NCBI GenBank assembly: GCA_030066755.1
Contig: JASJAX010000039.1
Location: 1 to 50,951 of the forward strand
Source of the DNA: Acidimicrobiia bacterium
Lineage (GTDB): Bacteria > Actinomycetota > Acidimicrobiia > Spongiisociales > UBA5794
Direction of reading: 5' to 3'
Length of the DNA: 50,951 bases
This document shows positions 31,931 to 40,905 of this stretch, piece after piece (within the stretch, counting starts at the first letter, position 1; each line of letters begins with the position of its first letter). A program made the position numbers and the translations under genes. The notes beneath the pieces are model-generated. The model was not told the origin of the DNA, searched no databases, and was given only the letters and a program-made list of their open reading frames with translations.

Positions 31931-33996
31931 TGCGCCGCTCTTTCGAGGGCCAGTCGTTCGAGCTCCTCGTGCGCATTCACTGCCGGTGTCGTCGCCTCTG
32001 CCCGACGCCAGGCTCGACCCTCGTCGATCATCTCCCAGGCCAGTTCAGAGTCGGACTGCAGGGTGACGAGGATCTCTTCGATTCGACCCTTGAGATGGGG
32101 ATCCTCGACCGGGGTGAGAACCTCGACGCGGCCGCTGAGGTTGCGTTGCATGAGGTCGGCGGATCCCAGGTAGTACGTGGCGTCGTCGATGGGATGGCCG
32201 AATCGATAGAACCGAGAGTGCTCCAGATACTTGCCCACGATCGAGCGGATCGTGATGTTCTCGGACAACCCGGGTACGCCGGCGCGAATGCTGCAATTAC
32301 CCCGCACGATGAGGTCAACGCGGCATCCGGCCGCCGACGCGGCATACAACGCCTCGATGATCTGCGTGTCGACGATGTGGTTGCACTTGAACAAGATGCG
32401 GCCGTCTCCACCCTTGGCGGCCTCTCCTTCGATTCCCGCGATCAGCCCGGGCCGCAGGCCGGCCGGGGCGACGAGCAACTTGCGGTACTCACCGGAGCGA
32501 CTGTGTCCGGTCAGCGAGTTGAAGAGTTCCGAGAGATCGGCACCGATGTCCGGATCGGCTGTGAACAGTCCGGCGTCCTCGTAGATGCGAGCTGTCTTCG
32601 GGTTGTAGTTGCCGGTCCCGATGTGCGCGTACCGGCGGATCCCGGCCGCCTCACGTCGCACGACCAACAGCGTCTTCGAGTGAGTCTTGAGCCCGGCCAC
32701 GCCGTACACCACGTGAGCCCCGGCATTCTCCAGCATCTTGGCCCACTTGATGTTGGCGGCCTCATCGAATCGTGCCTTGAGCTCGACGAGGACCACCACC
32801 TGTTTGCCTGAGTCTGCTGCTTCGATCAGCGATTGAACGACCTGTTCCTCACCACCGATGGCCGGATCCTCCTGCACCGAGGTCCGGTACAGGGTCTGCT
32901 TGATCGCCAACACGTTGGGGTCACCAGCCGCCTGCGCGAGGAACGCGCCCGTCGACGTGCCAAAGGACTCGTACGGGTGGTGAACGAAGAGGTCACGTTC
33001 GGCGAGGAGCGAGAAGAAGTCGATCTCCGGATCGTTTGCGTGTTTCTGCAGGCGTGGCTGCGTGGTCGGTGACCAGGGAGGATCCTTGAGCTCTGGCCGG
33101 TCGAGTGCGTACAGCTGCCAGAGCCCGCCGAGATCGAGCGTCGTCTCGCGGACGTACACGGCACTCTCGTCCAAACCCAGTTCGCGCAGCAGGAGGTCGA
33201 GGACTTCGGGCGTCATGCGCTGGCTGACTTCGAGCCGCACCGCCTCGGCAGCCCGTTGTCGGAAGCGCAGGACGGACTCCATGGCTTCGAGCAGGTCCTC
33301 GGCCTCCTCCTCTTCAACGGCGAAATCCGCGCTGCGCGTCACGCGGAACACGTAATCCTCGACGATCTCCTCTCCACCGAAGAGGCGCCCGAGGTTGGCA
33401 CGAATCACCTGCTCGAGCGGAACGATCCGTTCCCCGTCGGGGAGCGTGATGAAGCGGTCGAGGATCGGGGGGACCTTCACCCGGGCGAAGCGCACGCCAC
33501 CGGACGTCGACGACGACAGGATGACGGCCAGGTTCAACGACAGGTTCGAGATGAACGGGAACGGGTGCGACGGGTCGACGGCCAACGGGGTCAGGACCGG
33601 GAAGAGCTCATCCTCGAAGATCTGGTTCAGGTGGGCCCGATCCCCGTTGTCGAGTTCGTTCCAGTCGGCGAGCCGAACGCCCGCGTCGGCCAGCTGGGGG
33701 AGGAGTTCGTCCAGAAAGGCCCGGTCCGTGCGGTGGTGCAGATCCAGGACGGCTTCGCGGATGGCCGTCAGTTGCTGAGTCGGCGTCATGCCATCAGGGC
33801 CGGCCTTGCGACTGGTTGCCGCTTGATTGATCAATCCAGCAACTCGAACCTGGAAGAACTCGTCGAGGTTCTGTGACACGATCGCAACGAACTTCACACG
33901 TTCGAGGAGCGGCAATCGCGGGTTCTCTGCCAGTGCCAGGACGCGCGACTGGAAGTCGAGGAGGCTCAGCTCGCGGTTGATGAATCGATCAGACAT
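31927..33996 (-). CDS. ppk1: polyphosphate kinase 1
   Basis: A 689-residue enzyme that reversibly polymerises ATP gamma-phosphate to polyphosphate. It starts FINRELSLLDFQSRVLALAENPRLPLLERVKF, typical of the N domain. The autophosphorylated His lies in VYGVAGLKTHSKTLLVVRRE, and the second site in YAHIGTGNYNPKTARIYEDAGLFT. Length is normal. A GGCAGGA site precedes the ATG, with TAGGAT further upstream. It is cotranscribed with the MutT1-like gene. Confidence 0.95.
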   Translation of the reverse strand: MSDRFINRELSLLDFQSRVLALAENPRLPLLERVKFVAIVSQNLDEFFQVRVAGLINQAATSRKAGPDGMTPTQQLTAIREAVLDLHHRTDRAFLDELLPQLADAGVRLADWNELDNGDRAHLNQIFEDELFPVLTPLAVDPSHPFPFISNLSLNLAVILSSSTSGGVRFARVKVPPILDRFITLPDGERIVPLEQVIRANLGRLFGGEEIVEDYVFRVTRSADFAVEEEEAEDLLEAMESVLRFRQRAAEAVRLEVSQRMTPEVLDLLLRELGLDESAVYVRETTLDLGGLWQLYALDRPELKDPPWSPTTQPRLQKHANDPEIDFFSLLAERDLFVHHPYESFGTSTGAFLAQAAGDPNVLAIKQTLYRTSVQEDPAIGGEEQVVQSLIEAADSGKQVVVLVELKARFDEAANIKWAKMLENAGAHVVYGVAGLKTHSKTLLVVRREAAGIRRYAHIGTGNYNPKTARIYEDAGLFTADPDIGADLSELFNSLTGHSRSGEYRKLLVAPAGLRPGLIAGIEGEAAKGGDGRILFKCNHIVDTQIIEALYAASAAGCRVDLIVRGNCSIRAGVPGLSENITIRSIVGKYLEHSRFYRFGHPIDDATYYLGSADLMQRNLSGRVEVLTPVEDPHLKGRIEEILVTLQSDSELAWEMIDEGRAWRRAEATTPAVNAHEELERLALERAAH

Positions 33997-34064
33997 GGTT
34001 CCTGCCGGTGTGGCGACCGTGGCCGGACAATCCTAACGACCCGTGGGCTGCACGACGGATGCGC

Positions 34065-34514
34065 TCAGGACCGTGTGCGTTCGAGATCCAGCACCTTGTT
34101 CAGGCGTCGAACGTATCGTTCCGCTGGGATGAACGACGCTCCGAGGAAGGAGGCCACCACCTCCTCGGCCGTGGCCTCGCCGATGACGCGAGCGGCGAGC
34201 GCAATCACGTTCACGTCGTCGTGTTCGACCGCCTGGTGTGCGGTGTAGGTGTCGTTCGCCTGGGCGCAACGCACGCCGTCGAGCTTGTTGGCGGCGATTG
34301 CCGCTCCGGCGCCTGAGCCACACACCACGATTCCTCGTTCGGCCCGGCCGGAAACGACGGCACGGCCGACCGCAGCGGCGTAATCCGGGTAGTCGACCGA
34401 CTCGGTGGAGTCCGTGCCCAGGTCGATCACCGCATGACCGTCGTCTGCGAGCCACTGTTTGACCGTTTCCTTGAGTTCGAATCCGGCGTGGTCGGCGCCG
34501 AGCGCAACCCGCAT
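34065..34514 (-). CDS. rpiB: ribose-5-phosphate isomerase B (housekeeping type)
   Basis: A 149-residue enzyme that interconverts ribose 5-phosphate and ribulose 5-phosphate. It has ALGADHAGFELKE, DLGTDSTESVDYPDYA and GIVVCGSGAGAAIAANK with the catalytic Cys present, then EHDDVNVIALAARVIG. No N-terminal extension is present, so it is a cytoplasmic enzyme unlike the paralogue in the BMC operon. GGGAGG lies upstream of ATG 34514. Confidence 0.93.
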   Translation of the reverse strand: MRVALGADHAGFELKETVKQWLADDGHAVIDLGTDSTESVDYPDYAAAVGRAVVSGRAERGIVVCGSGAGAAIAANKLDGVRCAQANDTYTAHQAVEHDDVNVIALAARVIGEATAEEVVASFLGASFIPAERYVRRLNKVLDLERTRS

Positions 34515-34606
34515 GAGACCTCCCGAATCGGTGTGCTGCGTGAAGGCAATCTGCTTCGAACGCAGCGTAGCCGTGCGTCGTCGCCGATCAGCTCTCCCGG
34601 CACCGG

Positions 34607-34612
34607 TACGCT
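34607..34612 (+). promoter_or_regulatory. -10 box TACGCT for the lipoprotein gene
   Basis: TACGCT ends nine bases before ATG 34622. Confidence 0.45.
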
Positions 34613-34621
34613 GCGTGCACG

Positions 34622-35134
34622 ATGCAACGAATCGGAACCCTCCTTGCGGTCGGCGCCCTCGTTCTCTCTGCGTGCGGAGCGGGGGCTGAGGCTCCACCAC
34701 TGGCCGGATCGGAGCAGGTGTGCACCGAGACGTTCTGTGCCCAGTACCCGGCCGGCTGGAACCTCGTCGACCGTGGCGACACCTTCATTTCGCTCAGCCA
34801 TCCGGACGATCCAGAGACACTCCTTGCGACGGTCGGGCCGGTCAACATGGAGGGCTTGGTCGTTGCCAATGGGGGGACCTGGCCCCAAACGGTGTCCGGC
34901 GTGGTCGAGGCCTTCTGGCGGGCAGCGGACGGAGGTGAAGCCGAGCTCGCTACGTCGACGATCCTGCCCGACGGCTCGGTCGAGTCATTCGGGGTGTTCC
35001 GCAGCGGTCGCATGTGGGCTCGACTCATCCCACTCACCACCACCGACGCCATTGGCGTCGAGATGCGGGCCCCCAACCGGTCGTGGGAGTCTCACGCCGA
35101 GGCATTCCTCGATTCAGTGGTAGTCGTCCCGTAG
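34622..35134 (+). CDS. lipoprotein of unknown function
   Basis: A 170-residue protein with lipobox LVLSAC. The mature part resembles small PsbP/LpqN-type secreted domains in layout (CAQYPAGWNLVDRGDTFISLSHPDDPETLL, ending SWESHAEAFLDSVVV), but I am not certain of the family. Two Cys residues near residues 33 and 39 may be paired. Confidence 0.72.
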   Translation: MQRIGTLLAVGALVLSACGAGAEAPPLAGSEQVCTETFCAQYPAGWNLVDRGDTFISLSHPDDPETLLATVGPVNMEGLVVANGGTWPQTVSGVVEAFWRAADGGEAELATSTILPDGSVESFGVFRSGRMWARLIPLTTTDAIGVEMRAPNRSWESHAEAFLDSVVVVP

Positions 35135-35138
35135 AGGG

Positions 35139-35166
35139 GTCTCAGGTCGCAGGTCCCAAGTCGCAG
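35139..35166. repeat. heptamer tandem repeat, GTCYCAR family (copy D)
   Basis: Four units in exact phase (GTCTCAG, GTCGCAG, GTCCCAA, GTCGCAG) lie four bases after a lipoprotein stop and about 40 bases before the murA -10 box. Confidence 0.8.
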
Positions 35167-35204
35167 GCCCGCGCAGTTGACGCTGCAGAAATGGCTGTTG
35201 CTCG

Positions 35205-35210
35205 TACACT
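35205..35210 (+). promoter_or_regulatory. -10 box TACACT for murA
   Basis: TACACT ends seven bases before ATG 35218. Confidence 0.55.
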
Positions 35211-35217
35211 TTCGGTC

Positions 35218-36468
35218 ATGGATTCGATTCGAGTCGTTGGGGGCCGGGCCCTCCGTGGCGAGGTAGCGGTGCTCGGGGCCAAGAACGCCGCGTTGAAGCA
35301 CATGGTGGCGACGTTGCTGGCACCGGGCGATCACGAGCTCGACAACGTCCCGGGCATCCTCGATGTCGACATCATGGGCCAGGTGCTGGACCACGTCGGA
35401 GCGTCCTGTCGGCGCGATGGGACCACGTTGGCGGTGTCCGTCCCGGACGAGCTGAACCCTGAAGCCCCCCTCGAGCTGGTCAGGAAGATGCGGGCGTCGA
35501 TTCTGATTCTCGGTGCGCTGCTCGCTCGGCTGGGCGAAGCTCGTGTTGCGCTACCGGGCGGCGACGACTTCGGATCCCGCCCGATCGACATGCATCTCGA
35601 GGGACTTCGGGGCATGGGAGCAGAGTTCGAACTCAACCACGGTGTTCTCGAGGCCCGCGCTCCGGATGGGCTCTTCGGGACGGAGGTGTTCCTCGAGTTT
35701 CCGAGCGTTGGGGCGACCGAGAACCTCCTCCTTGCGGCGGTGCTGGCGCAAGGGACCACGGTGATCGGCAACGCGGCCCGCGAGCCAGAACTCGCCGACC
35801 TCGCGGTGTATCTCGGCGAGATGGGCGCAAAGATCGAAGGCGCCGGCACGTCGACGATCCACGTCCACGGGGTGCCGCATCTCACCGCCGCCCGGCACCG
35901 CGTCGTTCCCGATCGCCTCGAGGCCGGCACGTACGCGCTTGCCGGCGCCATCAGCGGGGGAGAGGTCACGATCCGAAACTGCGTACCCGATCACCTCAGG
36001 ATGGAGCTGCGGAAGATGGCGGCGGCGGGCTGCGAGGTCTCCGTCGACGAATCGTCGTTCACGGTTCGCGGACCGGATCGGGCCGACCCGATCGACTTCG
36101 CCACGCTGCCGTACCCGGGTTTCCACACCGATATGCACCCGCAGATGGTTGCGTTCCTCGCTACGGCGGGGGGTACATCGATCATCACCGAGAACGTCTA
36201 CGCCTCCCGGTTCCGGTACATCGGGGAGCTCAACCGCATGGGCGCCGACATCCATGCCGACGGTCAGCACGTGGTGATTCGCGGTGTCGACCATCTGTCC
36301 GGCTGCGAGGTCGACGGGTGTGACATTCGCGCCGGTGCTGCGCTCGTGCTCGCAGGGCTCAGGGCGGACGGCGAAACCCTGGTCACCGAGGCGCACCACA
36401 TCGATCGGGGCTACGACGGCTTCGTTCCCAAGCTCGCCGCGCTCGGCGCGGTGATCGAACGTCTCTGA
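35218..36468 (+). CDS. murA: UDP-N-acetylglucosamine 1-carboxyvinyltransferase
   Basis: A 416-residue enzyme that transfers enolpyruvate from PEP to UDP-GlcNAc, the first committed step of peptidoglycan synthesis. Lys22 lies in LGAKNAALKHM. The flexible loop reads RVALPGGDDFGSRPIDMH, so the position of the E. coli catalytic Cys115 is Asp116; such enzymes remain active and are not alkylated by fosfomycin. The end motif HHIDRGYDGFVPKLAALGA is typical. ATG 35218 fits both the family start and the -10 box. Confidence 0.95.
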   Translation: MDSIRVVGGRALRGEVAVLGAKNAALKHMVATLLAPGDHELDNVPGILDVDIMGQVLDHVGASCRRDGTTLAVSVPDELNPEAPLELVRKMRASILILGALLARLGEARVALPGGDDFGSRPIDMHLEGLRGMGAEFELNHGVLEARAPDGLFGTEVFLEFPSVGATENLLLAAVLAQGTTVIGNAAREPELADLAVYLGEMGAKIEGAGTSTIHVHGVPHLTAARHRVVPDRLEAGTYALAGAISGGEVTIRNCVPDHLRMELRKMAAAGCEVSVDESSFTVRGPDRADPIDFATLPYPGFHTDMHPQMVAFLATAGGTSIITENVYASRFRYIGELNRMGADIHADGQHVVIRGVDHLSGCEVDGCDIRAGAALVLAGLRADGETLVTEAHHIDRGYDGFVPKLAALGAVIERL

Positions 36469-36476
36469 CGGCTTCG

Positions 36477-37832
36477 ATGCGTCGTCGACGCGGACTCGCA
36501 CGCGGCATCAGCATCGTCATGGTCGCGCTCGTGAACCTGATTGGCGCCGGTGCCGCGCCCGTTGCGGCCTCGACGCTGGATGCGGACCAGTTGACGCTCG
36601 AAGCGCTCGAGGGCACGACGTTCCAGGTCGGGAGCCGGCGCTATCAAGGGCCTATCGAGCTTACGGCCTATCCCCAGGGCATCGCCGTTGTCGAAGCCGT
36701 CGAACTCGATGCATATCTCGGAGGAATCCGTGAAGTGCCGTTCAGCTGGCCTGAGGAGACCCTCAACGCTCAGGCCGTTGCGGCACGGACGTACCTGGCA
36801 TGGACGTTCGTTCGAGGCCGTATCGGCGACCAACGCCGATACGGATACGACATCTGCGCAACGCAGTTCTGTCAGGTCTACGTCGGAGCGGGTGCCGCCG
36901 GTCTCGATGACGGGGATCGATGGTTGGCAGCGGTAGCGGCGACGAGTGGCGAGATCCTGATCCACGAGGGACGCCCGGCGCAGACCCTCTACTCATCGAG
37001 TGCGGGCACTCGCACCCGCGCCAACCAGGACATCTGGGGCGGTGATCCCAAGCCGTATCTGCAGCCCGTCGACTCGCCGGAAGCAGGTGTCACCCCATAC
37101 GAGGAGTGGACGGTCGAGTTTCCCACGGACGTCTTCGGTCGGATTCTGCGGCGGGGCGGGTACGACGTCGGCGGTTCGATCGATGCGGTCTCGCTCGATG
37201 TTCCTCCGGAGGGAACCGGGCGTTCCCGCGTCCTCGTCGCAAGCGAGGACGGCATCGCGGCGATTCCGGTGGATCGGTTCCGCGCGGTCATGAACGTGTA
37301 CGGCCCGCGCCTCTATCCCGGGAGCTACCCGGCGCCGCGCCCCGGCCTGCGGCGCTGGCATCAAACCGTCATGTCCTACACGTTTGATCTCTCCTTCGAG
37401 CCCGGACCCGACATCACCGTCGCCGGCGAGCGGTTCCTTCCCAGCGATGACCTGCCCGAGTTGGGCACCGTCACGGTGACCGGCGAGGGATGGGGGCACG
37501 GTATCGGGATGAGCCAGTGGGGGGCCAAGGCCATGGCCGACCTTGGGGCCGATTACGCCGAGATCCTGGGCCACTACTACGGAGGCTTGACTCCACGTGA
37601 TGGTGGGGGAGTGGTCCCCGACATCGTCCGGGTCGGTTTGGCGGTCGAGCTGCCCAACGCCCGGGTCATCGCCGACGGCCCCTTCCGCGTGCTGATCGAA
37701 GGGGTCCCGGCCGGTGTACTGCCCGCGGGGGACTGGTCCTTCCCCTTGACCAATCGAGGGATCGAGATCCTCGTTCCAGTCGATCTGCCGCCCGCCGTCC
37801 TCGAAGTGCTCGGACGCAACCTGCCCCGGTGA
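36477..37832 (+). CDS. SpoIID/LytB domain protein
   Basis: A 451-residue secreted protein with an N-terminal signal peptide (ending about VAAS). The SpoIID domain is seen in VEAVELDAYLGGIREVPFSWPEETLNAQAVAARTY and in LYSSSAGTRT, and a second part has GWGHGIGMSQWGAKAMADLGADYAEILGHYYGG. SpoIID enzymes are lytic transglycosylases on peptidoglycan; outside spore formers they serve in wall remodelling. It starts eight bases after murA and probably shares its transcript, which fits a cell wall role. Confidence 0.9.
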   Translation: MRRRRGLARGISIVMVALVNLIGAGAAPVAASTLDADQLTLEALEGTTFQVGSRRYQGPIELTAYPQGIAVVEAVELDAYLGGIREVPFSWPEETLNAQAVAARTYLAWTFVRGRIGDQRRYGYDICATQFCQVYVGAGAAGLDDGDRWLAAVAATSGEILIHEGRPAQTLYSSSAGTRTRANQDIWGGDPKPYLQPVDSPEAGVTPYEEWTVEFPTDVFGRILRRGGYDVGGSIDAVSLDVPPEGTGRSRVLVASEDGIAAIPVDRFRAVMNVYGPRLYPGSYPAPRPGLRRWHQTVMSYTFDLSFEPGPDITVAGERFLPSDDLPELGTVTVTGEGWGHGIGMSQWGAKAMADLGADYAEILGHYYGGLTPRDGGGVVPDIVRVGLAVELPNARVIADGPFRVLIEGVPAGVLPAGDWSFPLTNRGIEILVPVDLPPAVLEVLGRNLPR

Positions 37833-37917
37833 CGAAGGAAGCGGCCACGTTGCGGTGTGAATACTCCTACACTCGTAGTGCGAATACCGAAGTAGACAGA
37901 GGCAAAGCCACAGGAAC

Positions 37918-38229
37918 ATGAGCGACGAATCCCAGGTCCAGACCTCCATGATCGAAGTCGCCTCGCCGACGGATCCGGTCGATGCCGGACCCGATGAGCC
38001 CAGTCGTATCGACGAGGCGCTCCTCGAGGAGACCCTCGAGTACATCCGCCCGGCCCTTCAGGCCGACGGCGGCGACCTGGTGCTCATGGGGACCAAGGGG
38101 GGCACCGTCACCCTCCAGCTCGTTGGTGCCTGTGGCGGCTGTCCCATGTCGACGATGACCCTCACCGCCGGTATCGAACGGATCCTGCGCGACCGTGTTC
38201 CCGGTGTGGAAGGGGTCATCGCGCTTTGA
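37918..38229 (+). CDS. NifU-type iron-sulfur scaffold protein
   Basis: A 103-residue protein with a NifU C-terminal-like domain from about residue 33 (LEYIRPALQADGGDLVLMG, then GACGGCPMSTMTLTAGIERIL). The CxxC in ACGGCP binds or transfers an iron-sulfur cluster. The acidic 30-residue N-terminus is unremarkable. CACAGGA lies upstream of the ATG, and TACACT near 37869 is a possible -10 box. Confidence 0.9.
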   Translation: MSDESQVQTSMIEVASPTDPVDAGPDEPSRIDEALLEETLEYIRPALQADGGDLVLMGTKGGTVTLQLVGACGGCPMSTMTLTAGIERILRDRVPGVEGVIAL

Positions 38230-38255
38230 GTCGACGCAAGCGTCGACTCAAAGCG
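38222..38255. terminator. perfect 15-base-pair hairpin at the NifU gene end
   Basis: CGCTTTGAGTCGACG pairs fully with CGTCGACTCAAAGCG around CAAG. The NifU stop codon lies inside the left arm. It is followed at 38263-38279 by TTTGCGC-GTT-GCGCAAA, another perfect hairpin. Both sit between convergent genes and probably stop transcription from each side. Confidence 0.7.
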
Positions 38256-38344
38256 TTCGAGATTTGCGCGTTGCGCAAACTCGGCGTCAGCCAAGGTTGC
38301 GCTGATCACAATGCAGTACGTTCGCTTCGCTCACTTCGAGTCCT

Positions 38345-40003
38345 TCACGCTGACTGCCGAAGATCCCTTCGGTCGAAGAGCGTCACCGCGATGGCCACGA
38401 GGACGGCGAAGGCGGTGGCCAGCACGGCCGCATGACCCCAATCCATGCCGTTCATGAGTGGGTTGCTACTCAGGTAGTAGTGGAACGGGGTGAACTCGGC
38501 GAGACCCTCGAGGCCTTCGGCGAATGGCAGGAACCCGTTCGCCACGTAGAGCGCCAGGGCGACACCGACGGTACCGAAGATCGCAACTCGAGTCCGTCCG
38601 GTGGCTGCGCTGAGAGTCAGCGCCAGTGCACCGAAGACGAGCCCGAGCAACATGCCGAGTGCCGTCGCGGCGGCGATCCGGCCCGGGCTCATTCCGAGGC
38701 CGCCGATCATCGAACCACCCACCACGCCGGCGAAGAGTGCCGCGGCCACGATGGCCGCTTGCACGACCATGGCGAGCGTCTTTTCGAGGACCACCGTCGA
38801 GCGTTTGATCGGATTGGCGAGCAGCAGCCCCATGGTCCGGTTGGCCTCCTCGCCGGCCAACGCCCGAGCGCCGATGCTCACCGTCACCACCATGAAGGCG
38901 ATCGGCGTCATCAGGCCAAAGGTCTCGAGCTGGTAGAAGCCCTCGGGGGTGCTCATGTCCCCACCCCCGAACATCGCAATCAGCTCCTCGGGGAACGCAT
39001 CCGTGAGCCTCACGAGGGTCTCGTCGATGAAGGTGTACATCGGGCCGATGAGCAGCCCCATCATCAGGAACATCACGTACGACACCACGATGAGGATGCC
39101 CTGGTTCTCCGATGCCGTCTTGATCCAGATGCGCGAGACCCGAGCGGATCCGGCGAGTCGGTCGACCACCTTCTGTGTCATGGGATTGGCTCGGAGACGA
39201 TCGACCAGGCTCACGCGCGTCGTCTGGCCGCGCAGGTCACGACGATTGACGCCGACGACGGACATTGCGGCGAGCAGCCCGATTCCGACGATGAGCACGG
39301 AGAGATGACCCCAGTCGATCCCGTTGATGTGCGGGTTGCTCCCGACGTAGTAGTACCAGGGGAAGGCCTTGACGCCGCTCTCGAGACTCTCGATCAACGG
39401 CAGCAAGCCCACCGCGAAGAGGGAGATGACCATCACGGCTGCGGCGACACCCGACGCCAACGAGTTCTTCCCGGTCCAGGCCCCGACCGCCATGGCCAGG
39501 AAGCCGTGGAAGACGGCGATGACGAACATGTGCACCATCAGTGCGCCGAGCTCGATCCCGGTCACGTCGACGCTCAGCATCTCCGGCACGACGATGCCTG
39601 CCAGCCACAGGATCCCGATGCCCACTGCGCTGAGCAGCAGGATGTTGACCGCCTTGGAGACGAGGACATGCGTGCGGCTCTTGGGGTTGCCGAGGAGCAA
39701 CCCGATCGTTCCCCGGCGTTCCTCGCCGGCGATCGACGCAGATCCCATCGAAAGGGCGAGCGAAGCAAGTGTCAGCGCCCCGTACGTGCTGTAGATGGCT
39801 CCGTACGCAAGGGCGCCGACGTCGGCATCGCCGGGGATGTTCATGACCGCTCGGAGCACCTCCGGCAGGTCGGTGTATACGGAGAGGTCGATGTCGCGGT
39901 AGACGGCCATGCCGAAGAAGAACAACACGGCGAGCGATACCGCACCGATCGCAACGCCCTTCCATCGATCGAGGAATGTCTTGGTGACAACCGTTGCCAA
40001 CAT
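38345..40003 (-). CDS. ABC-2 type permease with two homologous halves
   Basis: A 552-residue membrane protein with about 12 hydrophobic segments. It is an internal duplication: AGEERRGTIGLLLGNPKSRTHVL in half one matches AGEEANRTMGLLLANPIKRSTVV in half two, and YYYVGSNPHINGIDWGHLSVL matches HYYLSSNPLMNGMDWGHAAVL, each half ending near RRDLR. It would form a full transport pore with the ATPase encoded just upstream, whose stop overlaps its ATG by one base. Confidence 0.88.
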   Translation of the reverse strand: MLATVVTKTFLDRWKGVAIGAVSLAVLFFFGMAVYRDIDLSVYTDLPEVLRAVMNIPGDADVGALAYGAIYSTYGALTLASLALSMGSASIAGEERRGTIGLLLGNPKSRTHVLVSKAVNILLLSAVGIGILWLAGIVVPEMLSVDVTGIELGALMVHMFVIAVFHGFLAMAVGAWTGKNSLASGVAAAVMVISLFAVGLLPLIESLESGVKAFPWYYYVGSNPHINGIDWGHLSVLIVGIGLLAAMSVVGVNRRDLRGQTTRVSLVDRLRANPMTQKVVDRLAGSARVSRIWIKTASENQGILIVVSYVMFLMMGLLIGPMYTFIDETLVRLTDAFPEELIAMFGGGDMSTPEGFYQLETFGLMTPIAFMVVTVSIGARALAGEEANRTMGLLLANPIKRSTVVLEKTLAMVVQAAIVAAALFAGVVGGSMIGGLGMSPGRIAAATALGMLLGLVFGALALTLSAATGRTRVAIFGTVGVALALYVANGFLPFAEGLEGLAEFTPFHYYLSSNPLMNGMDWGHAAVLATAFAVLVAIAVTLFDRRDLRQSA

Positions 40004-40905
40004 CAGGCGCGTACCTCCTCGTAGTACGTGAGGAAGATCTCCTCGAGGTCCGCTTCCTGGGTCGTGATGTCGAGGAGGCTGTATTGCTCCGTGACGACCT
40101 TGAGCAGGGTCTCCATTTGCCCGTCGAATGACAGCGTCACATGGTGGTTCTCGACGCTGACCTCACGCACGCCGGGAAGCCCTCCGAAGACCGCACCGTC
40201 GACGGGTTCGTCGAAGAAGAGGTTCACCGTCCGGATTGCCTTCGAGCGCAGCTCAGACACACCCTCCACGGCGATCAGATGACCCTGGCGGATGATCCCG
40301 ACACGATCCGCAACCCGTTGCACCTCCGACAATGTGTGGCTGGAGAGGAACACCGTGCGGCCGTCCGCTGCGACCTCGCGCATCATGGTCTGGAACTCGC
40401 GTTGGACGAGAGGGTCCAGACCCGAGCTCGGCTCGTCCATGACCAGCACCTTTGGCCGGTTCATGAACGCCTGGATCAGCCCGACCTTCTGGCGATTCCC
40501 GGACGACAGGTCACCCACCTTCTTGGTGAGGTCGGCGCCGAGTCGTTCGGCAAGGGTGTCGACGAAGCTCCAGTCGACGCCGCCGCGCAGGTTGGCGAAG
40601 TAGGTGAGGGTGTCTCGTCCAGTGAGGTTCGGGTACATGGCGAGGTCGCCCGGCACGTAGCCGATGTGCTCCCGGATCTCGACGGATTGGAGGTGGGTGT
40701 CCATGCCGAGGATGGACGCCGAACCGGAGGTCGGGCGGATCTCGTCGAGAATCGTGCGAATCATCGTGGTCTTGCCCGCACCGTTGGGGCCGAGGAAGCC
40801 GAAGACCTCGCCGGGTCGGATGTCGAGATCGAGGTCCACGAGTGCCTTGACGTCCCCATAGTGCTTGGTCAAGGCCTCGGTGTGGATGGCGGCGTTGTCG
40901 GTCAT
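40003..40905 (-). CDS. ABC transporter ATP-binding protein
   Basis: A 300-residue ATPase: Walker A GPNGAGKTT, signature LSSGNRQKVGLIQ, Walker B VLVMDEPSSGLDP and switch His in VFLSSHTLSEV. The C-terminal domain is of the drug exporter type. It overlaps the TetR gene by four bases upstream and the permease by one base downstream, so the three form one translationally coupled operon. Confidence 0.92.
   Translation of the reverse strand: MTDNAAIHTEALTKHYGDVKALVDLDLDIRPGEVFGFLGPNGAGKTTMIRTILDEIRPTSGSASILGMDTHLQSVEIREHIGYVPGDLAMYPNLTGRDTLTYFANLRGGVDWSFVDTLAERLGADLTKKVGDLSSGNRQKVGLIQAFMNRPKVLVMDEPSSGLDPLVQREFQTMMREVAADGRTVFLSSHTLSEVQRVADRVGIIRQGHLIAVEGVSELRSKAIRTVNLFFDEPVDGAVFGGLPGVREVSVENHHVTLSFDGQMETLLKVVTEQYSLLDITTQEADLEEIFLTYYEEVRA

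Noticed and set aside
34065-34514. The second rpiB as part of the BMC system
   Set aside because: It lacks a targeting helix, keeps the normal catalytic Cys, lies on the other strand 6 kb away among housekeeping genes.
38432-40024. A 530-codon open frame on the plus strand opposite the duplicated permease gene
   Set aside because: It is rich in His, Asp, Glu and Arg without domains, and lies exactly antisense to a well-supported membrane protein gene; high GC content keeps such frames open.
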